A stretch of DNA of 64,000 nucleotides from Corylus avellana (Eukaryota; Streptophyta; Magnoliopsida; Fagales; Betulaceae): the NCBI RefSeq assembly GCF_901000735.1, contig NC_081547.1, positions 12,994,091 through 13,058,090 on the forward strand, written 5' to 3'. A model generated the notes under the pieces. It searched no databases. It was not told the DNA's origin and was given only the letters and a program-made list of their open reading frames with translations. Of the stretch, positions 1 to 10,871 are shown one piece after another. The translations under genes were made by a program, and so were the position numbers. Numbering within the stretch: the first letter of the stretch is position 1; every line of letters starts with the position of its first letter.

Positions 1-583
1 ACTAACAGACAAGTAACATAGTTAGTTAATGTCAATTGTCACAGACTCACACTATTATCATATAATGTAATTATTTCACACACTAATCACTATTAGTCTA
101 TTATCATATAACATATATTATTATTTAGTTATCATGTTAAATTGTTCACACTTAACACTATTATACAGTTTACACTTAATTAAGTGTCCAACCACTAAGT
201 CAAAGTGTCACACACACACACACTAAGTGCCCAACCACTTATCAACCCCTTGGGCTTATACGCTTAATTAATACTTAATAGAATTATAGAAATTTCAAAT
301 TTGTATACTTGTATTAGTTTTATACACTAACAAGTAACATTGTTCATAGACATAGTTACATTTACATATTAAATTTGTAATTAATATTAATATATAATAA
401 ATCATATATGATATACGTAATCATTTATATAGTTGTTATACTATATGATCATATGATCACAATTTATGACATATGATCTAAATTCAAGTTATTAACTTTT
501 TACTTACAAATTGTGATTATAATTTATAAGAAACACATTAGTTACTTAATTAATAATCACTTAATCAAAAAATTTATGAATAA
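1..583. other. AT-rich non-coding DNA, possibly hAT interior
   Basis: No coding frame is recognisable. The stretch is very AT-rich with short runs such as CACACACAC. Its texture resembles the AT-rich interior of the large hAT element at 33480-34440. A hAT-like end lies at about 4430, beyond the Athila-like insertion, so this may be the inside of a large hAT element cut by the window edge (inference). Confidence 0.35.
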
Positions 584-1385
584 TGTTGTGCAAATTTATT
601 TAACTCGCAAGTGCACGAATCGTTTGTAGTTTAATGGATTGCAAGTGCGAGGTCGATCCCACAGAGAATTGTATTTTTGAAAGAGTAATTTAAATCTAAA
701 TTAATTAAATCCTAATCTAGTTCCAAAAGGATTTTGATTTTGGTTTTAAAAATTAAAAGACAAACATAAACTAATTAAAATAAGCTAAGAAATAAAATAC
801 TAATGTTTGGGAATTCACACTCACCGAATCATAACAACATACTTCCATGTTTATCAATATTAATCTAAAGTTCTCACAATTAAAATCTTATATATGTTTT
901 ACTATGCTTGAACAGTTAATCAAAACCATCTCATGTATCCATTTATTGCACAGATTACAAAAGGAATCCAATATCAATTAAATCATCAGATATATCCGTA
1001 AATCACAAAAGACATCCAATCTTAATTGAAACACTAAATGTATCCGTAGAACAAATCACAAAGGATATCCAATTATTTAGGCAAATAAAATTAAGCAATC
1101 AATTATGTGAAATTATCTTAAATCATCAAGTGTATCCTTGAATCACAAAAGATATCCAAGAATCACTCCACACATTGAAAAGAAGTAAACCAATTGAAAT
1201 ATTAAACCCAATAAAATCAGATAAATAAAGACTTACATGAAAGTATTGATGTTCTTCATCGGTGAGGCTTCATCCCCAACCTTAGTTGGGAATTTAGCTC
1301 CACTTAAAAATAAAACATAAATATAAAGAAAACCTAAACTAAAAAGAGAAAAACTGTAGAATTTTGCTCTTTCGAATTCTCTCCT
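584..1385 (-). repeat. Truncated 3' LTR of the Athila-like element
   Basis: Co-linear with 2744-3520 with small indels, including the repeated CATCAGATRTATCCGT and AAAGATATCCAA motifs. Similarity stops around 1385, where the other copy continues for about 580 bp more. The U3 part and the polypurine tract are missing, so the element has suffered an internal deletion. Confidence 0.75.
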
Positions 1386-1557
1386 CTTTGTTATCCACAA
1401 TTTCCTCACTCTCAAGTGTGATGGTGACTTGGACATGCTCATGATAAGAATTTTCAGAATCATCCTCATCAATCATGTAGTGCCTTTCAGCCATCAACTG
1501 ACTTTGAATCTCTTCTTCCTATATTCCGTTGAAGTCAGGAACTAGGTGACCGATCTG

Positions 1558-2201
1558 TCATTCTATCTTGGTCATGGCCTGTTTAAGTTCTTGTATGTCT
1601 CTGTTGTTAGCCATGTTGGAATTCCTCATCTCCTGTATGGCTTGATTAGTGAAACCTTTTAGCTCTTGTATATCTTGGGAATGGCTCATGGTAGTATTCT
1701 TCATATCTTGTATGTTCTTATCCATTGATTGCATGAATGCTTTCATCATGTCTTCTAGTAATGACTGTGGTGCAAGACTTGAGTGGTAGACTGATAAATA
1801 GGAGGTCGAGCTTGATGATCGAACTACGGATATTCTGAATGGTGCAATTCATCAAATTGGTGAGCAGAATTTCCTGTAGCCTGAGCTGACCATGAGAAAT
1901 TAGATTGATTGCTCCAATCCGGGTTGTAATAATTGGAATTTGAATCAAACCCTACACTGGAGAAATTTCTATTCATTTGTTCATATGAAAAATTAGATCT
2001 AGCTACTCTGATTTGATCAAATATGTCCCATAAGTAGTTGATCTCAGCTCGCAGATTTGGACAATTGTTTTCCTCATGATAAGGATTGAAACAATATGAA
2101 CATGATTTATGTGGGTAAAAATTTTGAGTGTAGTTGGTAGGAGCTAGTGTCCTATAACTAGGAGAAGCATGTTGTACAGAAAAATTATTACAAAAATTCA
2201 T
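1558..2201 (-). pseudogene. Gag-like remnants of the Athila-like element
   Basis: Two short open stretches on the minus strand. The upstream one (2201-1824, 125 residues) contains CSYCFNPYHEENNCPNL, a zinc-knuckle-like cluster spaced C-x2-C-x4-H-x4-C, as in retroelement gag proteins. The next (1749-1558, 63 residues) repeats an IQELK/IQEM pattern rich in Q, M and N, a probable coiled coil often found beside the knuckle in non-autonomous plant Gypsy elements. They lie in different frames and no protease, reverse transcriptase or integrase follows. The upstream frame opens with an ATG at 2201. Probably a decayed gag; no functional product is expected. Confidence 0.55.
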
Positions 2202-2719
2202 ACTTCACCCTCACTCTATTAGCATGCAAATTTCTCAAATAAAACATTAACCATTTTTTTTTAATATAAAATAAACTAAAAAAAAAAAAGACTAACTAAC
2301 AAAAAAATAAAATAAAACTAAAATTTAAAAACTCACAAAAAGGACCAAAAATAAATTTTTGGTAAAAATCTACAGAACTGCTGCAGTTGCTGCCTTTGCT
2401 GTGAGTGCGCTCGATCGCACTTGAGTGAAGATGCGGCAGTTAACGAGTGAAGGTGCACTTGAGCTTGCTGCCTTGGCCACGAATGCGCTTGATCGTAGCA
2501 GGGCTGTAATCGATCGCACTAGCAAGGGCATGCGGAAGGTGGTTGCGGCTGAACTGTAACACAAACAAAACAACAAAGAAACAAAAAAAAAAAAAAAAAA
2601 TTCCTTTTTTTTAGTAACAAAGTTAAACAAAACAAATTGCAGAAAAATAAAATCCTAGTTATAACTAGTAGAAGAATAAAACTAATTTAAGCATCAATTG
2701 TTTTCAAAAATTGAACAAT

Positions 2720-2737
2720 TCCCCGGCAACGGGGCCA
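2720..2737 (-). other. Primer binding site, tRNA-Asp type
   Basis: On the minus strand it reads TGGCCCCGTTGCCGGGGA. This differs at one position from the familiar plant tRNA-Asp priming site TGGCGCCGTTGCCGGGGA. It starts a few bases after the LTR end at 2744, which fixes the 5' LTR and the minus-strand orientation. Confidence 0.8.
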
Positions 2738-2743
2738 AAAACT

Positions 2744-4099
2744 TGTTGTGCAAATTTATTTAACTCGCAAGTGTAGGAATTGTTTGTAGTTTAATGGATT
2801 GCAAGTGCAAGGTCGATCCCACAGAGAATTGTATTTTTGAAAGAGCAATTTAAATCTAAACTAATTAAATCCTAATCTAGTTCCAAAAGGGTTTTGATTT
2901 TGGTTTTAAAAATTAAAAGACAAACATAAACTAAGAGATAAAATACTAAGGTTTGGGAATTCACAGTTACCGAATCATAACAACATACTTCCATGTTTAT
3001 CAATATTAATTTGAAGTTCTCACAATTAAAATCTTAGATATGTTTAACTATGCTTCAACAGTTAATCAAAACCATCTCATGTATCCATTCATTGCACAAA
3101 TCCCAAAAGGAATCCAATATCAATTAAATCATCAGATGTATCCGTAAATCACAAAAGATATCTAATCTTAATTGAAACACCAAATGTATCCATAGAACAA
3201 ATCACAAGGGATATCCAATTATTTAGGCAAATAAAATCAAGCAATTAATTATGTGCAATTATCTTAAATCATCAAGTGTATCCTTGAATCACAAAAGATA
3301 TCCAAGAATCACTCCACACATTGAAAAAAAGTAAAATAATTGAAATATTAAATCCAATAAAAATAGATAAATAAAGACTTACATGAAAGTATTGATGTTC
3401 TTCATCGGTGAGGCTTCATCCCCAACCTTAGTTGGGAATTTAGCTCCACATAAAAATAAAACCTACATCTAAAGAAAACCTAAACTAAAAAGAGTAAAAC
3501 TGTGTAATTTTTGTCTCTAAAATTCTCTCTTTTCTTGAATGCAAAGAGGTCTATTTATAGGCTTAGAGAAGTCCTAGAAGACCTATTAAACCTAGATAAT
3601 TCGGAGGTCTGTCTCCCAGTCAAAATAGAAGTCTGAAATCGGAATAGGATTCGTCCAAATTTATATCCTTTAATTGCGGGGCGATTTTTGCATAGTAACC
3701 GTCCGAATTATGAAAATCCTATTTCACAACGAATTGTAGTATTTTGAGTTACGTTTCCAATGCCACTTGAATCACTTCAATTTAATATTTGAGCAGAAAG
3801 TTATAGTCAAAATACTGAGACATGTGCAGAATCTGAATTCGAATCCAATCCGAAATCTTATCCAATCTGAACTTTAATCCGATTTAACCTTTTCTTGGAT
3901 TTGGTTAAACTTAACCACATCATCTAGGTCTTCTCAAAGTATGCTTTCTTCCAAACTTTGCATTTTTTCCTTTAAAGTTATAGTTTTTCTTCAATGACCT
4001 ACAAAATACTAAAAACACAAAACATTAAATAACGACCCAACTAAAGGATTAACTAATATAAATAAAGGGGTCCAAGTATGCAATATTTGGCACTTATCA
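2744..4099 (-). repeat. 5' LTR of the Athila-like element
   Basis: About 1.36 kb, bounded by TGTTGTGCAA and TTGGCACTTATCA on the + strand. It is related to the solo LTR at 40250-41396 and the LTR-like block at 9350-10871, which share the GCAAGTGCGAGGT-GATCC region or the terminal TATGCAAYATTYGGYRCTTAT motif. Confidence 0.8.
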
Positions 4100-4430
4100 A
4101 ATGACATCACGTAAGTCTGGTCTGGTCAGTTGTTAAACAAGTCGAGCTCGCGAGCCGAGTGATAAATGGGTCGAACTCAGGAGCCTTAAATGAGCCGGGA
4201 GATTCACGACTTAAATGAGTCGAACTCGTGAGCTCTAAATGAGCTGGACGAGCCGAGCAATTTACGACTAAAACGAGTCGAACTCACGAGCCCCCATCGA
4301 GTTTAATCGAGCGAGCAAAGTATGTATCACTAATTAATCGAGCGGGTTTCAATACAATGTCAATCTCGAGTTCGGGTCTAGTTTAACCGAGCAGGTATCG
4401 AGTGAGCTGTATCGGCTCATTTATAGCCAT
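4100..4430. repeat. CTCG-rich subterminal repeat, probable hAT end
   Basis: Repeated CGAGCCGAG, GAGTCGAACTC and AAATGAGC motifs in both orientations, as in the subterminal regions of the hAT elements at 33098, 12738, 19314 and 61000. It ends GGCTCATTTATAGCCATA, resembling the inverted end GCTCGTTTGCAGGCCTA of the 11-kb element. Read as the right end of a hAT element inserted in the LINE fragment that begins at about 4436. No matching left end is inside the window. Confidence 0.5.
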
Positions 4431-4435
4431 AATCA

Positions 4436-4745
4436 CAACCTCTTCGTGCTTCAGAAATATGATGGGCTGAAACTGCCAACTGAGATGAATTTCCATCATG
4501 AGGGATTCTGGATACAAATGCACAATATTCCGATGGGATGCATGTCGAGGGAAGTTGGGAGATGTCTTGGGGAGTGGGTGGGAGAGATAGAGAGGATAGA
4601 TATGAATGCAAATAGGCTGGGATGGGGAAAATACTTGAAGGTTGATATAATCAAACCTTTGGCTCATGGAGAGTGCTGAACTTACAATCCAAGAAGGGCT
4701 TCCAAGGTTTTGCTTCCATTGTGGGGTTATACAACATGATGTGTG
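4436..4745 (+). pseudogene. LINE ORF1 fragment (DUF4283/zinc knuckle), part 1
   Basis: The translated stretch from 4446 contains EGFWIQMHNIPMGCMSREVG and, after a frameshift, LPRFCFHCGVIQHDVCDLG. This pair (FWIQ-H-P-GCM followed by CFxCG.I.H) is typical of ORF1 of plant L1-type LINEs, an RNA-binding protein with a DUF4283 region and a CCHC knuckle. The frame is broken just after HGEC. The Gypsy LTR starting at 4746 interrupts the knuckle, and the same ORF resumes at 9240. It cannot make a functional product. Confidence 0.7.
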
Positions 4746-5264
4746 ATCTTGGACGACATTTACCAATATTTTCGATGAAAACCAAAATAGGAAGAAAAAA
4801 AATGAAAAATAATATTGGAGCAATATCATTTGATCAGAATTTAGCTAGTTTTCAGACAATAGATACAAAAGAAAAGATTTTAACGATTTACGCTGATTGT
4901 CAATTATATTTGATTTTCTATTTTATATTAGGATTTTATTTGTAGAATATTTTATTTGATTAAGACTTTATTTCCTTTCCTTACTAGGATTAGATTTACT
5001 TTGATTATTTCTTTTCCTTATTAGGATTAAGTTTACTATTGCTACTAGGATTATGTTTTCTTTCTCTGCAAGTATTTCTCTTCTATATATATGTAAGTTT
5101 GTTGATGTAAAACATAGACTCAATTAATTATTATCAAGTCAGAGAATTTCTTTCAAATACCCTGCAGAGTTTATCTTTCTTCTAAGCATGTGGGTTTGTT
5201 TTATCTTTTTGGTCATAAGACGCGGACGCTTCTAATTATTGTTATTAAGTCTTCCGCTACGTTA
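4746..5264 (+). repeat. 5' LTR of the Gypsy element
   Basis: Aligned end to end with 8707-9234 through shared blocks such as TTTATTTCCTTTCC, CTAGGATTAGATTTACTTT and TTGTTGATGTAAAACA. The first bases have decayed; the partner copy starts TGTAGGAAGAC. Related to the LTRs at 44721 and 47321. Confidence 0.8.
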
Positions 5265-5266
5265 GT

Positions 5267-5278
5267 TGGTATCAGAGC
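5267..5278 (+). other. Primer binding site, tRNA-Met(i) type
   Basis: TGGTATCAGAGC follows the LTR end after two bases. It is the canonical initiator-methionine tRNA priming sequence of plant Gypsy and Copia elements. Confidence 0.9.
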
Positions 5279-5289
5279 AAGTTTTATCC

Positions 5290-5856
5290 TAATCATGGCC
5301 AATCAGTGCAATGGCGACGAACTTCTCCAACAATGCTGCTTGTAGGGGAAAGGTTCTTTCAAAAGCTGAATTCATAGGGTATCCGAATCAGCGTTATCTA
5401 GATTCGATGGCCAACTTGTACTACAATAACATCTTCTATAACAACTCCATTTGTGAGAGAGAGCTTGTTTCAAGAGCCAAATTTTAGGAGTTCTAGCAAG
5501 AGACACAACAAGTGTTACACAACCTAAAAGACGTTGTCATTAGATTGATGGGGAATCTCGTTCAGTTTTCTTATGTTGAGAGGTTATTTGATGATGACGT
5601 AAGTTACATTCAGCCTGTCCATAACCATATTCATGAATCTCCAAATAGGCACTCCTACTATGAAGAGAATATTAATTATGGTAAAAAGGATGTGGAGGCT
5701 GCTAATTTGGTTGAAAAAATGGAGTTGCTGTTAGAAAAAAAATATTTACAAGCACAACCATTGGTTCCAACTACTGCACCTAGAGGCAGACGCACGTTAA
5801 GAGGTGGGGATTCCATGGCAACCCCAAACATTTGTAAGACCCTTTTAAAAAAATAA
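5290..5856 (+). pseudogene. Gag-like remnant in the Gypsy element
   Basis: The stretch after the priming site has an open segment at 5512-5856 (114 residues) containing VERLFDDDVSYIQPVHNH and an acidic/basic tail ending RGRRTLRGGD. Position and composition suit the N-terminal part of gag, before the capsid domain. No zinc knuckle or capsid motif is recognisable, and the upstream part is interrupted by stops. The reading ends where the AT-rich hAT sequence starts. Confidence 0.4.
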
Positions 5857-5878
5857 TAAAATAATAAAATCACAATTC

Positions 5879-8408
5879 CAGTGTAATGGCTCTGGCAAAA
5901 TTTGAAAATTCACCCCTATAAGTTTTTTCTTTTCTCTACTATACAAGAAAGGACTACTATATCAAATAATAATAATAATAATAACAATAATTAATTACAA
6001 AAACAAATTAAAAAAAAAAAAAGAAAAAAAAAAGTAGTAATAATAAACCCCTTACAAAGTAAAACTCACAACCGTGTACCTTTAAAAAATTAAAAAAATA
6101 AAATAAAATAAAAGCCGATAAAAAAATAAAATAAAAATTATTTCTTTGCTTTCGTCTCCAAGATGCAATCGGCAATACCATCATGTCAATCAAAATTTAC
6201 ACACACACACTGCACAAGGGAAAAGGGGGCCGAACACCATAATCTATCTCACATCCACCATCTAACCGTCGATTTAGTGTACATCCACCATTGGCCATCC
6301 ACCTTCTACCCACCACCAGAGGCAATAGTGCATGTGCATCATGAATTTCTTCTCTTCTCTGTAGAATTTAATCTAATTTATGCTTTGAGATTTGGGGCTT
6401 TTCTGAAACACCATTTTTTTTTTGGAAGAAATTTGAGCATGTGGGAAGAGAAACACTAAAAGAATGTCATATTTTGTCATCCATGTTATATTTTTGCTAA
6501 GCAATCAACAAGCCGTCCGAAATCAAATGCATTTACAGTGAAAGGTTTTAACAATTGAAAAAAGATAAATGATTGAGCGAATTGTCCTTTAATGGGGATG
6601 CCAAATTTTTCATTTTTGTTGATGAAGCTTGGGATGAGTCAAAAAGGGAACAAATGGCAATTATTTTGAGGTTTGTTGATAAAGATGGTTTTATCAGGGA
6701 GAGATTCTTTCATATTGTCCGTGTCAAATATACTACTGCATTAACTTTAAAAAACGAGATATGTAATGTCCTTTCTCATTACGACTTTCCAATTGAGAAT
6801 ATTCGAGGTCAGGGATATGATGGAGCTAGTAATATGCATAGTGAATGGAATGGGGTACAAGCTTTATTTCTTAGAGAATCTCCCTATGCATATTATGTGC
6901 ATTGCTTTGCTCATAAGCTACAATTAGCTTTAGTTGCAGCATCTAGAGAAGCAAAATATATTTATTAGTTCTTTGTCCATTTGACTTCTATTATCAATAT
7001 TGTTGTTGGTTCTTCAAAACGCCATGATGAATTTCAGTCTTTTCAAGTTGTTGAGATTGAAAGTATGACTGCTGCTACTGAAATCGAGACAGGAAGGGGG
7101 GCAAACCAAATTGGTACTTTGCAACGACCTGGAGATACTAGATGGTCTTCTTATTTTCAATATGCTTGTAGCTTGATAAGATTGTTTTGTCCAACTTGCT
7201 TAGTTCTTAAGAGAATCTCAAATGAAGGAATCAACTATGCTCAACGTGGTGATGCTGAGGCGGCTTATATGGTATTAACCTCATTTGAATTTGTTTTAAT
7301 TTTGCATTTGATGAAACATATTATGGGATTTACTAATTATCTTTGCCAAGCTTTGCAACAAAATTCCCAGGACATTTTAAATGTTATAAGTGTAGTTTCA
7401 ACTACAAAATTACTTCTTTAGAAGTTGAGAAATGAAGAGTGTGAGCCTTTTCTTGATATTGTTAAATCATTTTATGAAAAAAAAAAATTAAATTGATGTC
7501 CCTGACTTGAATGCTCATTAAACTAGAGCTCGAGGCAAATCCCGTTGCCAAGATGAAGAATCTTTTATGACAATAGAGCATCATTTTAGAATTGATATAT
7601 TTACTGCTGCAGTAGATTTTCAATTGCAAGAACTGAATAATAGATTTAATGAGGATGCAGTGGAACTTCTTATTCTTAGCAATGCTTTAAGCTCTACAGA
7701 TGCATACAAATCATTTAAGATTGATGATATATGCAACTTAGCTAAGAAGCTTTATCCTCAAGATTTCACTGAGCAAGAAAAAATCTATTTGAGATTTCAA
7801 TTGCATCATTATCAGCTTGATACGCCAAAACATTCAGATTTTCAAAATATGTCCACTTTATCTGAGTTATGCAGAGTATTGGCAATTTCGGGAAAGTCAA
7901 AGATCTATAATTTGATTGACAGGTTGACTCTACCTGTTTCTACCATCACCATTGAACGAGCATTTTTTGCAATAAAACTTGTACAAACTAGATTGCGTAG
8001 TAAAATGGAGGATGAGTTTCTAATAGATCATTTGGTCATTTATATTGAGAAAGAAATTGCTAAGGATTTCACTACAGAGATGATAATGAATGAATTTTAT
8101 TTTATGAAAGATCGTTGTTGAGCATAATTCCAAGGACATACAGAGTTCTTTTATGGATTTTTTTTTTTTTTTTTTTTTTGGTACATGTTTATAGTAGATT
8201 GCAATACTTTTGTATTTGGAAGGGAAGTTCCTTTTAAGGATGATTCTATAGATATGTAACTTTTGTATACAGTTATCACTTATGCCTTCGTATGAAATTA
8301 AGTTTAAGATTTGTCTGTCTTGTTTTACATAAATACGTGTTTTACATAAATACAGATATACAAAATATATATATATAAATTCTTTGTTCCACTCCTGACT
8401 GCACTAGT
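5879..8408 (+). mobile_element. DUF4371-type hAT element inside the Gypsy element (ends tentative)
   Basis: The left edge is read at CAGTGTAATGGCTCTGG, a decayed form of the CAGTGGCGGA ends seen elsewhere in this window. The right edge is read at CACTCCTGACTGCACTAG, a decayed inverse. Between them lie poly-A-rich sequence and the dead transposase at 6478-8121. No convincing 8-bp duplication joins the edges chosen here. The insertion breaks the interior of the Gypsy element. Confidence 0.45.
6478..8121 (+). pseudogene. Dead hAT transposase, DUF4371/zf-MYM1-like
   Basis: Fragments line up in order with the plant TTF-zinc-finger/DUF4371/hAT-C proteins often annotated as 'zinc finger MYM-type protein 1-like'. 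Near 6520 a trace reads FTVKGFNN. From 6573: VDEAWDESKREQMAIILRFV, then IENIRGQGYDGASNM and YYVHCFAHKLQLALVAASRE. After a stop at 6966 it continues in the same family order with RGANQIGTLQRPGDTRWSSY. From 7567 the C-terminal half ends with TITIERAFFAIKLVQTRLRS, the hAT dimerisation segment. Several stops, a frameshift near 7480 and a large N-terminal deletion make it non-functional. The family normally catalyses cut-and-paste transposition with 8-bp target duplications. Confidence 0.85.
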
Positions 8409-8706
8409 GGAAGAACATCAACCACCTTCTCCATCACAATTAGTGCAACTCATCATAATCACCACACACAAAAAAAAAAAAAAAATGGAAGATCAACATA
8501 GAGTCATTTGAAGAAAACAATGAAGTTAAAGATAACACCCAAGAAACAATTGTTGAAGAAATTTTTATGGAATGAGATGAAAAGGAAAAGTCTTGTCTTG
8601 AAGTTATCTAGGTAAATTTCTCCAAGTACCTTTCTTCGGAAAAGCCAAGCATGCCATGTCCCAAAGAAAACTCGATGGCGAGTTTTTTTCAAGTGTGGAT
8701 GTCTCA

Positions 8707-9234
8707 TGTAGGAAGACATTTATCAATATTTTCGGTGAAATCGAAAATAGGAAAAAAGTCAAAAATAATATTTGAGCAACGTCATTTGATCATAATTTTA
8801 CCGGTTCTGAGACAATGGAAGTACAAAATGAAATATTGTAATGATTCTCGTTGATTGTCAATTATATTTGATTTTTTTATTTTTTATTAGGATTTTATTT
8901 TATTTTATTTGTAGAGTATTTTTTTTTTATTAAGACTTTATTTCCTTTCCATACTAGGATTAGATTTACTTTAATTATTTATTTTCCTTATTTGTATTAG
9001 GTATACTATTGCTACTAGGATTATTTTCCTTATTACTTTCTCTGCAAGAGTATATATATATATAAGTTTGTTGATGTAAAACACAGAATCGATTGAATTA
9101 TTATCAAGTCACATAATTTCTCTTTAACACTTTGCGAAGTTTATCTTTCTTTTAAGCATATGAGCTTGTTTTATCTTTTTGGTTAGAAGAGGCAAACACT
9201 TTTGATTGTTGCAACTAAGCCTCCAGCTACTTCA
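8707..9234 (+). repeat. 3' LTR of the Gypsy element
   Basis: Begins TGTAGGAAGACATTTATC and ends AGCTACTTCA. It matches 4746-5264 throughout with scattered substitutions and poly-T length changes, indicating an old insertion. Confidence 0.8.
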
Positions 9235-9239
9235 GTGCG

Positions 9240-9349
9240 AAAGGAAGTACATCGAAGATTGAAAGGCTTCTCAATGGGGATGATAAGCCAACACAATATG
9301 AATCTTGTTTGAGGGCTGGTTCAGCATTCAATCTAGGAGAGGCCGTGGG
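9240..9349 (+). pseudogene. LINE ORF1 fragment, part 2
   Basis: The reading NGDDKPTQYESCLRAGSAFN, then LGEAVG, resembles the segment after the zinc knuckle in plant LINE ORF1 proteins (Q-Y-G-x-W-L-R-A). It continues the fragment at 4436-4745 once the Gypsy element is removed. It is cut again at 9350 by LTR-type sequence. Confidence 0.55.
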
Positions 9350-10871
9350 TGTTGAACCTTAAGGAAAAAAATATCAACAATAAAATTACCACTCGCAATA
9401 AGACAAATCCTTGTGGAGTTAGGGCTATATAGAGGGTTTCGAACCTCAAGGACTGCATGGGTGTTGTTATCAAGCTTTTCAAGATTAAATATAACTCAAT
9501 TTAAAAGATGATTGATTTGATTTTTTATTATACCTAAATGCATAAAAAAGAGAATAAATGATTGATTGATAAGAAAGAGAATAAGGAGTTGATTTCACCA
9601 CTAATTGCATAACAATGGTCAATCATAAATTAATAAAGAAAATTCATACTATGCATGATATAGGCGTCTCACTCGAGTAGTCAAGAAAATACCATAATTA
9701 AGAAATAAGTATAATCCATCTTCGGTTGGCACAGACCGTCTTCCCTAGGTATGGACTATCAAATATCTTAATAAGTTATACACAATCAATGAATCAGCAT
9801 AACTCATATTCGGGTCATACGAATTGTCTACATAAATTACACTAAGCTAGGGTGTAGAGTAATTCGTCTTCTCTAGGCATAGCCTATCAAATCCTATTGA
9901 TAATGTGTCAATTAAAACCATTGTATAATAATTATTCATATAATCACAGAAAATATGAAAAATTGAGTTCAATCAATATAAAAAGCTTTGTAAGACAAGA
10001 AAAGAACTTCATAATGATTGAATATAAAATTAAGATCAATTCTCACAGTTATACAACCATCATGCATATAGAAAAAACCAATTTAAAATACAATTAAACC
10101 ATTGTTACTTGAAAAGTACTAAATCAACACCCTATTACGAATTTAGTTGCTCATGGTGGTGTCGGGATGGCCTCTTGCCATGTTCATCTTCTCTTCAACT
10201 CTTCAAACCTGCAAGAAGATATTTTCTATCTAAAAATAAGCACACCTCTCTTCAAGGCTTAGAGGCCTATTTATAGGGTGTAAAACAAACTTAAAAGCCC
10301 TAAAAATCCTAGAAAAACCATAATTTAGTCTCCTAGTCGGATTAGGAGACCTAAAAAAGCTTTCCTTATCAATTTCAGTATCTTTCGGACTTTTCAGCAC
10401 GAGTGTGTTCGAGCCCACTTGTGGTGCGCTCGAGCCCACTTATGCACGTAGGCTGAGGTGCACTCGATCCCACTTATGGTGCACTCGAGCGTACTTACGC
10501 ACATGGGTTGATTTGCGCTCTTATATTGCGGGTCGATTTTGGCATAGAAAACATCTAAATTAGAAAAATTGTATTTCGCAATGATTTGTATTATTTTGAG
10601 TTAGCTTTTCACTGTCACTAATGTCATCTTAATCCGATACTTGAGCAGAAAGTTATGGTCAAATTACTGAGACATGATTGGTTAGGCTTAACCACATCTT
10701 CTAGGTCTTTTCAAAGTGTGCTTTAAGCCCAAAATCAGTGAAATTTCTTGTATCTTTATTAAACATCTGAAAACACTAAAAAAAAAAACACAAAATCAAA
10801 TAAATAATAATGATAAGAAATTAACATATGTGAGTTAAGGGGTTTGACTATGCAACATTCGGTGCTTATTA
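9350..10871 (-). repeat. Athila-type LTR (probable solo LTR)
   Basis: Starts TGTTGAACCTTAAGG and ends ATGCAACATTCGGTGCTTATTA, close to the ends of the LTR at 2744-4099 (TATGCAATATTTGGCACTTATCA). It also shares GCGGGYCGATTTTTGGCATAG and TATTTCGCAAYGA blocks with that LTR. No priming site or gag adjoins it. No clear target duplication was found and the terminal CA has become TA, so the right edge is approximate. Confidence 0.55.
10398..10510. repeat. GTGCGCTCGAGCCCACTT minisatellite in the LTR
   Basis: Four diverged copies of a GTGYRCTCGAGCCCACTTRY-like unit with variable spacing. The motif also occurs at 41100-41220 in the related solo LTR (GTGCACTCGAGCGCACTTG) and at 2390-2530 (CGCTCGATCGCACTTGAG). 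It is markedly GC-richer than its surroundings. Confidence 0.6.

Larger units (their letters stand above)
584..4099 (-). mobile_element. Athila-like Gypsy LTR element, non-autonomous
   Basis: Two direct repeats beginning TGTTGTGCAAATTTATTTAA lie at 584 and 2744. On the minus strand the right-hand copy (2744-4099) starts TGATAAGTGCC and ends TTGCACAACA, as a TG...CA LTR should. Next to it lies a sequence complementary to tRNA-Asp, the priming site used by Athila-type elements. The interior holds only gag-like remnants and no reverse transcriptase. The flanks AATAA and AATGA match at 4 of 5 bases as a target duplication. The left LTR is truncated near 1385 and fused directly to the interior. 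Confidence 0.8.
4746..9234 (+). mobile_element. Gypsy-type LTR retrotransposon, interior largely replaced
   Basis: Two direct LTRs of about 520 bp (4746-5264 and 8707-9234) flank the interior. A good tRNA-Met(i) priming site lies at 5267-5278. Before the right LTR, GGCGAGTTTTTTTCAAGTG corresponds to the polypurine-tract region of the related element at 44721-47724. Flanks GTGTG (4741-4745) and GTGCG (9235-9239) match at 4 of 5 bases, and a LINE ORF1 reading continues across the insertion. The interior keeps only a gag-like stretch plus a dead hAT transposase; pol was not found. Confidence 0.8.

Noticed and set aside
4383..4829. 148-residue minus-strand open frame
   Set aside because: It is antisense to the LINE ORF1 fragment and the Gypsy LTR start, with no homology of its own.
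5870..8441. TCACAATT at 5870-5877 and 8434-8441 as an 8-bp duplication for the hAT pseudogene
   Set aside because: Tempting, but the sequences just inside these points are not inverted repeats of each other, whereas CAGTG-like ends lie at 5879 and about 8407. AT-rich 8-mers recur by chance.
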